A stretch of DNA of 31,677 nt, taken from an uncultured bacterium. Its GTDB lineage: Bacteria; Bacteroidota; Ignavibacteria; Kapaibacteriales; UBA2268. The stretch covers positions 1-31,677 of the forward strand of contig CALLXS010000008.1 of NCBI GenBank assembly GCA_937875295.1. The letters run 5' to 3'. The position numbers and the translations under genes were made by a program. Below are positions 1 to 7,258 of this stretch, piece after piece. Each line of letters opens with the position of its first letter. The first letter of the stretch is position 1. The notes beneath the pieces are model-generated. The model was not told where the DNA came from. It did not search any database and saw only the letters and a program-made list of their open reading frames with translations.

Positions 1-2
1 GG

Positions 3-1487
3 TCCGGCAACAGCAGCACAGGCAGCGACAACGGAGACGGCAAAGGCACACCCAAACCGGCCGAGACCGGCAAACTGCCGAAAGAGACCAAAGGAGCACC
101 GGTAAAACTGACGATGATGGTACAAAACCATCCGGTTCAGCCATTCCGGGAAGACTGGCTGGTGTGGAAGCTCCACGAGAAAAACGCCAACGTGGAATTG
201 GATGTATCCGGCTACCAGGGGGACTGGTGGGATGCCATCGCTCTGATTGTTGCTTCCGGAGATATGCCGGATCTGATGTGGATGGTCAATCAGGATGCCA
301 TGAAATACGGGGAACAGGGAGCTGTGGTGGATCTGCTGGAGCATTTGGACGAAATGCCCAACCTGAGGGCATTCATGGAAAAGTATCCGGAAGAGACGCC
401 TCCCTTATATTCTTCCGGCGGGAAACTGTACCTGCATCCTTCCCATGGCGCGTTTGGCGACTATAACTCCATGTGGTTGTATCGCAAGGATATCTTTGAA
501 AAGAACCAACTGGATCTGCCCAAAAACTATGATGAGTTTTATGAAACCCTGCTGAAGCTGAAAGAGTGTTATCCGGAAAGTTATCCGCTATACGCCTCGG
601 GTTTAGATATATTTAATACTCTCGGTATCAGTTATGGGGTGCAGCAGGTAATCTTTTATGATCCGTTTTCCCAATCGGTTAAATTCGGACCGGCGGAAGA
701 TAACTATAAACCGTTGCTGGAGTTTATCACAAAGGCTTACCGGGATCGTCTGATTCCATTGGAATTCGGAAACTTAAGCAATGAAAAGCTGGAGGAAATG
801 CTATCGACGGATAAAACCTTTATCTATCGTGGATGGTTTGAAGAACATTTTGAAAAGTACAATGAAATCATGCGGGAAGACAATCCTGATTTCACATTGG
901 CTTTTATGCCGCCGCCGGAAGGTCCCGCCGGTGCCTATAATGACTATAAAAGCCTGTTGCAGGAAGGGCTCGTTGTGACCACCACCTCCAGGCAAAAGGA
1001 AGCCGCATTGCAGTTTGTCGATTATCTGTTTACCGAGGAAGGAAAGGAAGCGGTAAGCTGGGGGGAGGAAGGTACGACGTTTGAGGTCGTAAACGGGAAA
1101 AAGCAATTCCTGCCTGCGGTATCTAACGGAGCGACGGCCGGTATAGAATTTGGCCTTAGGACTTCCGGCAACATGGCTTGGGTGGATACGGACGCCATGG
1201 AGGCTCTCATGACGGAAGAGACCGCGGCGATTTATCAGGAAGGGCTGAAATATGTAGCGCCTATGTCGATTTTACCTCCCTTGACAAAAGAGGAGGCAGA
1301 GTCCATAACCATCAAGCAGGAGGCCATAGGGAAATATGCCGATGAGACCATCAGCAAGATCGTTATCGGTCAGAATGCCATCGACGAATGGGACGCGTTC
1401 CGGGAAGAGCTGAAAAGACTCGGCCTCGATGACGTTCTGTCTGTCTACAATCATGCGGCAGAACGCAGGGAACAAAAACGGAAATAG
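3..1487 (+). CDS. ABC transporter extracellular solute-binding lipoprotein, 5' partial
   Basis: The reading frame is open from base 3, so the gene begins before the window; the ATG at 114 is only an internal Met. The first ~30 visible residues are rich in Ser, Gly, Asp, Lys and Pro, like the linker after the lipid-anchored Cys of Gram-positive binding proteins; the signal peptide and lipobox are missing. The rest resembles family 1 (LplA-like) solute-binding proteins, with a GDMPDLMWMVN segment and a YxxGLKYVAP-type C-terminal region. Such proteins sit outside the membrane and hand an oligosaccharide or similar substrate to an ABC importer, but no permease of that importer is nearby. GC content and codon choice (many ggc, ccg, ctg codons) are unlike the AT-rich genes after 3.4 kb, so this gene very likely comes from another organism, perhaps a Paenibacillus-like Firmicute. 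The substrate cannot be read from the sequence. Confidence 0.85.
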   Translation, partial: SGNSSTGSDNGDGKGTPKPAETGKLPKETKGAPVKLTMMVQNHPVQPFREDWLVWKLHEKNANVELDVSGYQGDWWDAIALIVASGDMPDLMWMVNQDAMKYGEQGAVVDLLEHLDEMPNLRAFMEKYPEETPPLYSSGGKLYLHPSHGAFGDYNSMWLYRKDIFEKNQLDLPKNYDEFYETLLKLKECYPESYPLYASGLDIFNTLGISYGVQQVIFYDPFSQSVKFGPAEDNYKPLLEFITKAYRDRLIPLEFGNLSNEKLEEMLSTDKTFIYRGWFEEHFEKYNEIMREDNPDFTLAFMPPPEGPAGAYNDYKSLLQEGLVVTTTSRQKEAALQFVDYLFTEEGKEAVSWGEEGTTFEVVNGKKQFLPAVSNGATAGIEFGLRTSGNMAWVDTDAMEALMTEETAAIYQEGLKYVAPMSILPPLTKEEAESITIKQEAIGKYADETISKIVIGQNAIDEWDAFREELKRLGLDDVLSVYNHAAERREQKRK

Positions 1488-1521
1488 AAATAGCATACCT
1501 TTCTTTACTTTTTAGATCATT

Positions 1522-1556
1522 TGTATAGAATCGAAGACGAAATCTGTATAGAATCG
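1522..1556 (+). repeat. 12-bp direct repeat in the 1488-1656 spacer
   Basis: TGTATAGAATCG occurs at 1522-1533 and again at 1545-1556, 23 bases apart. Further on, CCGTT (1600-1604) and AACGG (1614-1618) form a short inverted repeat around a TATAAT at 1604-1609. The direct repeat could be an operator upstream of the small gene at 1657, or a trace of a joint between unrelated fragments. No good -35 box is visible, so I do not call a promoter. Confidence 0.35.
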
Positions 1557-1656
1557 TATGACAATCTAAAGGATGGTCCATATCTTCACCGGAAACTATC
1601 CGTTATAATAATAAACGGTTCCAGCTATTATCATTTTGAAAGGAAGGGAAACCGGA

Positions 1657-1974
1657 ATGAAAAAACTACTATCGCTTTTCTTGTTAGTCGCCACAGTGTG
1701 TGTCCTGAGTGTGAATGCTGCAGGAATAGACAATATGATTCATCCGCGCTGGGACGATGCGTCCGTCGTTGATTGTAATCTATACTTTATTTCCGGAAGT
1801 CGATCTGCCAATTTTTACGCAAAGATAACCGATTATAGCGGTACGACCAGAAACGTTACGACAGTAACTCTGTATCAAAGTTCTGGAAACGATCTGACTT
1901 ACATGACAACCGCATGGCTTTCTGAAAGTGGTCAAAATCCGTTGAATTTACGTACTTTGATGATCAAACAATAG
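1657..1974 (+). CDS. small secreted protein of unknown function, possibly chimeric at its 3' end
   Basis: The ATG at 1657 is chosen because AAGGAAGG lies 8-10 bases upstream; the frame is open seven codons further, to a TTG at 1636. The product is about 105 residues: Met-Lys-Lys, a hydrophobic run and an Ala-Gly cleavage region near residue 22 (signal peptide), then a Thr/Ser-rich part likely to form beta strands. It looks like short secreted Firmicutes proteins (the DUF6147 type is one guess), but I do not recognise it with confidence. The last ~12 residues, after AWLSESGQ, are probably not native: from about 1926 another frame encodes a different protein fragment, and the two overlap at a likely joint. 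The strong Shine-Dalgarno site fits a Gram-positive origin. Confidence 0.5.
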   Translation: MKKLLSLFLLVATVCVLSVNAAGIDNMIHPRWDDASVVDCNLYFISGSRSANFYAKITDYSGTTRNVTTVTLYQSSGNDLTYMTTAWLSESGQNPLNLRTLMIKQ

Positions 1975-2162
1975 CTAATAATGTGGTAAGCTCACTGAAG
2001 AAGATAAAAATCGTCGATGGATATTTATACTTTTTCTCCGGATTACCGAATGCAGGTATAAATGACGGTACAACTTTAATGAAATATAACTGCGAAACAA
2101 ATAATTTAACCACTGTCTGTTCAGATCCTCTTTGCTCGCATAATACGCCCGACTGTAAGTAA
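1926..2162 (+). pseudogene. fragment of a Firmicutes protein with a CxDPLCxHxxxxC motif
   Basis: The frame that reads through 1926-2162 has no start of its own but gives a protein-like sequence of about 78 residues: IVDGYLYFFSG, an LMKYNCETNNLTTVC strand pair, then CSDPLCSHNTPDC and a stop. The Cys-Ser-Asp-Pro-Leu-Cys-x-His pattern after a 'Y(D/N)xET' strand is typical of propeller-like lipoproteins (DUF5050-type) common in Clostridia. Here the motif is followed at once by a stop and the frame of an ABC permease, and its upstream part overlaps the end of a small secreted protein. Both ends therefore look cut. I read it as a ~0.2 kb gene piece between two joints, not a functional gene. Confidence 0.5.
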
Positions 2163-3385
2163 TCGGACATAGATATGTTTTGCTTTTTCTTGCAGTAATG
2201 CTTGCATTAAATTCTATATTATGCCTATATATTACACAGATCAATGAAAATGAATTACCGCATGAAGCTGTTGATAAATTTTTCATATTATATTTTTCAT
2301 CGCCGGAAACGATGACTTCTGAATATGATGCTCTGCAAGCTTATGAAAACGAGCAAAATGCACTTTGGTCAGAACAAATGAAGCTCGGTAACTATGATTT
2401 TAAGCCAAATTCTCTCCGAAATAAATACGCGCCGGAAGGATACAGCGACGCCGAGCTTTTTAATGAAATATTTAATCGAATTCACACAATTCAAGCTTAT
2501 CCATCAGATATACAAAATGTAATTAACCGCGCAAACGCTAATCTTCGGGAATTCGATTCGTCAGAAATATCGCCGGATGCGTATACATATAAATATCAAC
2601 TGCGAGTCATTGATATATATAAAAACACGCAGACGAATGTTAAGATGGGTCTTGAATATACACGCGGTTGGGACGATTATTTTACATATGACATTTTGAA
2701 TATTTTCATCTTTGCTTCACTTATCATGATCGGTACGGTCGTCTTCGCTCAGGAAAAAAGCAGCGGCTTTTTACCGATTATTCGAGTTTCAAAGTATGGG
2801 CGAACAAAAACAGCGCTCGCCAAGATTATGGCTATGATGTTTATAACAACAGTGATTGTTTTACTTTTTACAGCCGAAACCTGGCTCATCTTCGGGTTGA
2901 GGCTAGGCTATTCAAGCCCATATAATGCCATACAGGTGTTCGACGAATTTGTGTTCTGCCCGTATGTTATTACTGTCGGACAATATTTCATTATTACAGT
3001 CGCTGTTAAACTGCTGACATTTATGCTCTTTTCCGGTATTATCATGACAATCAGTGTGTTCGTCTACAATTATGCCGTCATTTACATTTTCGGTCTTGGA
3101 TTTTTCGGACTTAACTTTCTTTTTTACACGCTCAGATATATAAACGCCGAAAATTTATTGAAAAACCTTAACCTCGTCGCGACGGCGGCAGTCAACCCGC
3201 TGTTTGTTCGTTATCGATCAATAAATTTATTCGGTAACATACTTTCTGAGCTTCTTCGAAAGCATATATTTGTAATGACGGTTACGGTATTACTAACATT
3301 GTTTCCAGCTGTGTTTGCATATTTTGGAATGAATATATGTAAATTCTATAATAATAAATATAGGACTGATAGTATTTTTAAATGA
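2159..3385 (+). CDS. ABC-2 type transporter permease, N-terminus missing
   Basis: The frame is open from 2159, directly after an in-frame stop, and begins VIGHRYVLLFLAVMLALN. That is a membrane segment with the basic lead-in seen just inside the start of ABC-2 permeases, but without a Met; a TTG at 2180 inside the helix is unlikely to be the true start. About 400 residues are visible: one helix at the start, an extracellular soluble part of ~160 residues, then five or so helices from FTYDILNIFIFASLIM onward, with the cytoplasmic EKSSGFLPIIRVSKYGRTK loop typical of the family. No ATPase partner is present. Codon use and GC differ from the genes after 3.4 kb. The C-terminus (NNKYRTDSIFK) may also be altered, because the next recognisable coding sequence, fabD, starts in mid-gene within ~20 bases. 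Best read as a Gram-positive gene cut at one or both ends. Confidence 0.65.
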   Translation, partial: VIGHRYVLLFLAVMLALNSILCLYITQINENELPHEAVDKFFILYFSSPETMTSEYDALQAYENEQNALWSEQMKLGNYDFKPNSLRNKYAPEGYSDAELFNEIFNRIHTIQAYPSDIQNVINRANANLREFDSSEISPDAYTYKYQLRVIDIYKNTQTNVKMGLEYTRGWDDYFTYDILNIFIFASLIMIGTVVFAQEKSSGFLPIIRVSKYGRTKTALAKIMAMMFITTVIVLLFTAETWLIFGLRLGYSSPYNAIQVFDEFVFCPYVITVGQYFIITVAVKLLTFMLFSGIIMTISVFVYNYAVIYIFGLGFFGLNFLFYTLRYINAENLLKNLNLVATAAVNPLFVRYRSINLFGNILSELLRKHIFVMTVTVLLTLFPAVFAYFGMNICKFYNNKYRTDSIFK

Positions 3386-3665
3386 AAAATTTAAAGATGC
3401 AAAAATTCCAGTTTATTCAAATGTTTTTGCAAAAGCCATAACAAATTCAAATGAAATTCGTAATGCACTTATTATGCAGTTAACTGAACCAGTAAAATGG
3501 ACTCAATCAATAAAACAAATGGCTAATGATGGTATTTCATCTTATATTGAACTCGGTCCCGGAAAAGTATTGCAAGGTTTAGTAAAGCGAATAATTACAG
3601 AATCTGATGCTCCTAATCTAAAAATTAGTGGATATGATACAGCTGAAGATTTAAATAACATTTAA
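3366..3665 (+). CDS. fabD: malonyl-CoA:ACP transacylase, C-terminal fragment
   Basis: Only the last ~100 residues are present. The frame gives FLNEKFKDAKIPVYSNV, then QLTEPVKWTQSI and ELGPGKVLQGLVKRI, which match the C-terminal third of FabD in order and spacing. FabD moves malonyl from CoA to the phosphopantetheine arm of acyl carrier protein in the cytoplasm. The catalytic GHSLG serine and the active-site Arg lie in the missing part. The fragment is followed 40 bases later by fabG, then acpP and fabF, the standard fatty-acid synthesis order, so the gene was surely intact in the source genome. It is cut between about 3355 and 3375 where it meets the foreign permease sequence. The ATG at 3474 is an internal Met, not a start. 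Confidence 0.85.
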   Translation: MIVFLNEKFKDAKIPVYSNVFAKAITNSNEIRNALIMQLTEPVKWTQSIKQMANDGISSYIELGPGKVLQGLVKRIITESDAPNLKISGYDTAEDLNNI

Positions 3666-3705
3666 TAAAATTTTTAAATTTGAAACATATAATAAAGTAA
3701 TAAAT

Positions 3706-4449
3706 ATGAAAAAATTAGAAGGAAGAGTAGCAGCTGTCACCGGTGGTTGCAGAGGTATTGGAAAAGCAATAGTCGAGCGATTTCTAAATGAAGGTGCTAC
3801 TGTATATGCCCTTGATTATGTATTACCAGAAAATGGTGCAGAATTTATTGAAGATAAAGAATTACAAAAAAATGTAAAATGTATTCAAGTAGATGTTACT
3901 AATTTTGATTCTGTAAATAAAGCTATTGACCAAATAGTAGCTGATACTAGCAGACTTGACATTTTAATTAATAATGCCGGTATTACTCGAGATACATTAG
4001 TTCTTAGAATGTCAGTTGATGATTGGGATGCTGTCATATCTACAAACCTAAAAGGTGCTTTCCTATGCTCAAAAGCTGCAGTAAAACCTATGATGCAGAA
4101 TCGTTGGGGTAGAATTGTGAATATGGGGTCAATTGTCGGTATTATTGGAAATGCAGGGCAAACAAATTATTCTGCATCTAAAGCTGGACTAATAGGCTTA
4201 ACTAAATCCCTAGCAAAAGAGTTTGCAGGTAGAAATATTTTAACAAATTTAGTAGCTCCGGGATTTGTCGAAACTCCTATGACTGAGCAACTTACTCCAG
4301 AACAAAAAGCAAAATATACAGACAATATTCCACTAAAGCGTGGTGCTACACCTCAGGATATAGCAAATGCTGTATTTTTCTTCTGTTCTCCTGATGCTGA
4401 TTATATCACTGGTCAAGTGATTCAGGTTGATGGTGGATTAGCAATGTAA
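3706..4449 (+). CDS. fabG: 3-oxoacyl-ACP reductase
   Basis: A complete 247-residue short-chain dehydrogenase/reductase. It carries out the NADPH-dependent reduction of 3-oxoacyl-ACP, the first reductive step of each fatty-acid elongation round. Visible motifs are the dinucleotide loop TGGCRGIG (12-19; Cys replaces the usual Ser), NNAG (89-92) and the catalytic set Asn114, Ser142, Tyr155 and Lys159 in YSASK. The PGFVETPMT segment and the C-terminal GQVIQVDGG are typical of FabG. The length is normal. It lies between fabD and acpP, which makes FabG far more likely than another SDR. No clear Shine-Dalgarno site precedes the ATG. Confidence 0.96.
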   Translation: MKKLEGRVAAVTGGCRGIGKAIVERFLNEGATVYALDYVLPENGAEFIEDKELQKNVKCIQVDVTNFDSVNKAIDQIVADTSRLDILINNAGITRDTLVLRMSVDDWDAVISTNLKGAFLCSKAAVKPMMQNRWGRIVNMGSIVGIIGNAGQTNYSASKAGLIGLTKSLAKEFAGRNILTNLVAPGFVETPMTEQLTPEQKAKYTDNIPLKRGATPQDIANAVFFFCSPDADYITGQVIQVDGGLAM

Positions 4450-4476
4450 AACAATAATATATAATAATTTATTTTA

Positions 4477-4498
4477 AGATTTAATAAAGATTTAATAA
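4477..4498 (+). repeat. 11-bp tandem repeat, two copies
   Basis: AGATTTAATAA is repeated twice head to tail in the 159-base, almost purely AT spacer between fabG and acpP. It may be chance in such biased sequence. I see no other signal in this spacer except AAAAGG shortly before the acpP start. Confidence 0.3.
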
Positions 4499-4608
4499 AG
4501 AAAAAAATAAATTATAATTAAAAACGATATAAATAATTTATATAATATTTTTTTTAATAACAAAGAATATAATTAATTAATTTAATAACTAAATTAAAAG
4601 GTACAATA

Positions 4609-4845
4609 ATGGCAGATTTAAAACAAAGAGTAAAAGAAGTAATTGTAAGAAAACTTGGTGTGGAAGAATCACAAGTAACAGATACTGCTAATTTTACTAA
4701 AGACTTAGGAGCTGATTCTCTTGATACTGTGGAATTAATCATGGAATTAGAGAATGAATTCAATATTTCTATAGACGAATCAGAAGCAGGTAATATCCAA
4801 ACTGTAGCTGATGTAATTAAATATGTAGAAGCTAAACAAGCATAA
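4609..4845 (+). CDS. acpP: acyl carrier protein
   Basis: A 78-residue acidic protein with the full AcpP pattern: a first helix (LKQRVKEVIVRKLGV), then FTKDLGADSLDTVEL with Ser37 as the attachment site for 4'-phosphopantetheine, and an acidic recognition helix (ELIMELENEF). It carries the growing acyl chain between FabD, FabF and FabG in the cytoplasm. AAAAGG lies about 7 bases before the ATG, so translation may use a ribosome binding site. Its position between fabG and fabF is the common one. The AT-rich gap before it and the hairpin after it suggest separate tuning of this normally very abundant protein. Confidence 0.97.
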   Translation: MADLKQRVKEVIVRKLGVEESQVTDTANFTKDLGADSLDTVELIMELENEFNISIDESEAGNIQTVADVIKYVEAKQA

Positions 4846-4865
4846 TTAGAGTTTTGAAATAATTT

Positions 4866-4910
4866 CTCTGCAGTGTAGATTAGATGCTAAAAATTTAACT
4901 CTCTGCAGAG
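4866..4910 (+). promoter_or_regulatory. hairpin in the acpP-fabF spacer
   Basis: CTCTGCAG (4866-4873) pairs with CTGCAGAG (4903-4910) across a 29-base loop, with weaker AT pairing outside. It is the only GC-rich structure in the spacer. There is no clean T-run directly after it, though AATTTAATTTTTTT follows ten bases on. It could end part of the acpP transcripts or protect their 3' end, lowering fabF expression relative to acpP. Confidence 0.4.
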
Positions 4911-4966
4911 GATAATTTAATTTTTTTAAAAAATTGAGATTGTTGCATATAAAAAATTGAAATAAT

Positions 4967-6223
4967 ATGCCAAAATATAATTTTCCTAAAATTGTAATTA
5001 CCGGAATGGGTGCTGTAACCCCTATTGGTAATAATGTAAATGACTTCTGGGAAGGTCTAATTTCAGGTAAGAATGGTTGCGATTACTTTACCGGATTTGA
5101 TTATAGTAATTTCGCGACAAAATTCGGGTTTGAAGTAAAGGACTATGACCCCTTAATCCATCTAACTAGAAAAGAAGTTCAGAGAATGGATAGGTTTACA
5201 CAATTTGCAATGTCCGCAGCAATAATGTGTGTGGAAGATTCAGGCTTAGATTTAGCTAAAATCGAAAAAAATAGATGTGGCGTAATAGTTGGTTCCGGAA
5301 TTGGAGGAATGGACACATACGAAAAGCAACATAAAATATTAATCGATAGAGCTGGCGATCCAAGCAGAATTTCTCCATTTTTTATACCAATGTTAATACT
5401 TGATATTGTGTCTGGTTACATTGCTATTCAATTTGGTTTTAAGGGTGTAAATTATGCCACTGTATCTGCATGCTCTACATCGACTCACGCTTTAGCAAAT
5501 GCATTAATTCATTTGCAAAGAGGAGATGCTGATGTAATTTTAGCAGGTGGCACAGAAGCAGTACTTACTCCTATGGGAGTGGGCGGATTTAATGCTTTAA
5601 AAGCATTATCAACAAGAAATGATGACCCTAAAACAGCAAGCCGACCATTTGATAAAGATCGTGATGGTTTTGTAATGGGCGAAGGTGCAGGCGTTCTCAT
5701 GCTTGAAACAGAGGAACATGCTCTAAACCGCGGTGCAAAAATCTATGCTGAAATAGCTGGATGTGGTCTCACAGACGATGCTTTCCATATTACACAACCA
5801 GCAGAAGGTGGTGAGGGAGCTGTGCGTTCTATGAAATTAGCTATTGAAGATGCCGGATTGACTATAAATGATATTCAATATATTAATTCTCATGGCACTT
5901 CCACTTATTATAATGATAAAAATGAGACAGCAGCAATTAGAACTTTATTTGGTGATTTAGCTGATGGATTAAATATAAATTCAACTAAATCGATGACTGG
6001 TCACTTATTAGGTGCTACTGGTGCAATTGAAGCAATTGCTACTTGCAAGACTATTGAAACAGGCATAATTCCTCCTACAATAAATTACCAAAATCCAGAC
6101 CCAGAATGTGATTTGAATTACACACCAAATGTAAAGGTAGAAAGAGAAGTTACAGGTGCAATTAGTAATTCATTCGGCTTTGGAGGACATAATGCCACAT
6201 TATGTTTTAAAGCATATAAATAA
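4967..6223 (+). CDS. fabF: 3-oxoacyl-ACP synthase II
   Basis: A complete 418-residue condensing enzyme that joins malonyl-ACP to acyl-ACP to lengthen the fatty acid by two carbons. The thiolase fold carries the Cys-His-His triad: Cys169 in VSACSTSTHA, His309 in NSHGTST and His346 in MTGHLLGA. The GFGGHNA loop lies near the C-terminus (404-410). The Cys-His-His set and the length point to FabF/FabB; the neighbourhood after acpP favours FabF. The start ATG (MPKYNFPKIVITGMG) aligns with where family members begin. rnc follows after 29 bases, so the two are probably cotranscribed. Confidence 0.96.
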   Translation: MPKYNFPKIVITGMGAVTPIGNNVNDFWEGLISGKNGCDYFTGFDYSNFATKFGFEVKDYDPLIHLTRKEVQRMDRFTQFAMSAAIMCVEDSGLDLAKIEKNRCGVIVGSGIGGMDTYEKQHKILIDRAGDPSRISPFFIPMLILDIVSGYIAIQFGFKGVNYATVSACSTSTHALANALIHLQRGDADVILAGGTEAVLTPMGVGGFNALKALSTRNDDPKTASRPFDKDRDGFVMGEGAGVLMLETEEHALNRGAKIYAEIAGCGLTDDAFHITQPAEGGEGAVRSMKLAIEDAGLTINDIQYINSHGTSTYYNDKNETAAIRTLFGDLADGLNINSTKSMTGHLLGATGAIEAIATCKTIETGIIPPTINYQNPDPECDLNYTPNVKVEREVTGAISNSFGFGGHNATLCFKAYK

Positions 6224-6252
6224 ATATTTCTAATAATACAAGATAAATGTAA

Positions 6253-7083
6253 TTGAAAGATTTTTTAGAAAATATTTATAGTGGATTGATTCAATATACG
6301 GGGCTGAAAAATATCAGCCCCCTTAAAAGGCATACCCAACTTAAACATCCAAATATTAATTCATTTCCAAAAATTGGATTTCTTACTCCTGAATTAAAAG
6401 CAAAGTTAGAAGAAATCTTAAAGGTGAAAATCCACAATGTAGAATATTTCGAGCAAGCATTGACTCATCGCTCTTATTTGCATGTATATGCAAAAATTAA
6501 GATTTTTTCAAATGAAAGATTGGAATTTTTTGGAGATGCTATTTTAGGTATGATTGTAGCAGAGTATTTATTTACTGTTCATACTGAAATCCCCGAAGGC
6601 GATTTGACAAAATTACGTGCTAGATTAGTAAATAAAAATATCTTGGCTGCTGTAGGAAAGCAGCTTAGATTAGACCATTTTATGCAAATGAGTTATGGTG
6701 CTGCTCGCACATTAATTAATGGAAGCGATTCAATCTTAGCTGATGCTATCGAAGCCTTAATTGCTGCTATTTATATTGATTCAGGGATGGATACTGCTCG
6801 AGATTTCATTATAGCTACTCTTTTACCAATTCTATTGCAGTATGAAAAAAATGAAGATGCCAATTATAAAAGTATCTTATTAGAAACTGTGCAAGCAAAA
6901 GGTGCCGAGCACCCAATATATCAATTATTAAAAGAAGAAGGTCCTGACCATAAAAAGGAATTCCAAGTAACCGTTAGTGTAAATGGAAAAGTACTTGCTA
7001 TTGGAAATGGCAAAAGTAAAAAATCCGCAGAACAAAATGCTGCAAAATTAGCCCTCCCTAAAGCTAAAATAATGTTTAGCTAA
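6253..7083 (+). CDS. rnc: ribonuclease III, TTG start
   Basis: A 276-residue double-strand-specific endoribonuclease for rRNA and mRNA processing. The catalytic domain (about 45-200) has the signature NERLEFFGDAILG (87-99; Glu91 and Asp95) and the second acidic pair Asp164 and Glu167 in ILADAIEALIAAIY. A double-stranded RNA binding domain fills about 202-272 (AKGAEHPIYQ, GKSKKSAEQNAAKLAL). A stop codon sits directly before the TTG at 6253 and there is no ATG before the catalytic domain, so TTG at 6253 (or a TTG at 6286) must be the start. The N-terminal ~45 residues are a basic extension beyond the core family. The fabF-rnc order is common. A strong hairpin lies within codons 16-23, noted separately. 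Confidence 0.93.
   Translation: MKDFLENIYSGLIQYTGLKNISPLKRHTQLKHPNINSFPKIGFLTPELKAKLEEILKVKIHNVEYFEQALTHRSYLHVYAKIKIFSNERLEFFGDAILGMIVAEYLFTVHTEIPEGDLTKLRARLVNKNILAAVGKQLRLDHFMQMSYGAARTLINGSDSILADAIEALIAAIYIDSGMDTARDFIIATLLPILLQYEKNEDANYKSILLETVQAKGAEHPIYQLLKEEGPDHKKEFQVTVSVNGKVLAIGNGKSKKSAEQNAAKLALPKAKIMFS
6300..6321 (+). promoter_or_regulatory. GC-rich hairpin inside the first codons of rnc
   Basis: GGGGCTG (6300-6306) pairs perfectly with CAGCCCC (6315-6321) around an 8-base loop, about 47 bases after the TTG start. It is the most GC-rich spot for several kilobases. In E. coli, RNase III cleaves its own leader to limit its expression; whether this stem does anything alike is inference, and 7 bp is short for an RNase III site. 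Confidence 0.4.
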
Positions 7084-7203
7084 ATCTCATATAATATTTC
7101 ATTGAAGTAGTCTAAAAGCAAATTGCATAAGTAATTTTGAATATAATTTATTTATGTAAATTCTAAGTTTAAAAAAATTTTATTTTACTTTTTAAAAAAA
7201 AAT

Positions 7204-7249
7204 CCGATAATTTAAAAATCCTTATTAAATAAAATTTTAAACATCGGAG
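7204..7249 (+). promoter_or_regulatory. hairpin overlapping the ribosome binding site of the chemoreceptor gene
   Basis: CCGAT-aa-TTTAAAA (7204-7217) pairs with TTTTAAA-c-ATCGG (7235-7247), giving 12 bp with a small bulge and a 17-base loop. The GGAG at 7246-7249, nine bases before the ATG at 7259, is the only Shine-Dalgarno candidate, and its first two G lie in the stem. The fold could therefore reduce translation start. The AT pairs would melt easily. A TAATTTTG at 7132-7139 fits the Bacteroidota -7 box, but I see no matching -33 box. Confidence 0.4.
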
Positions 7250-7258
7250 TATTTTAAT

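Noticed and set aside
801..1106. Open frames on the minus strand across the solute-binding protein gene
   Set aside because: They lie wholly within a well-supported gene, look like no protein family, and lack starts with ribosome binding sites.
1975..2286. Minus-strand open frame of 103 residues
   Set aside because: It is antisense to two better-supported Gram-positive fragments and has no protein-like features.
3474..3665. A stand-alone 63-residue gene starting at the ATG at 3474
   Set aside because: The same frame continues upstream with clear FabD sequence, so this Met is internal.
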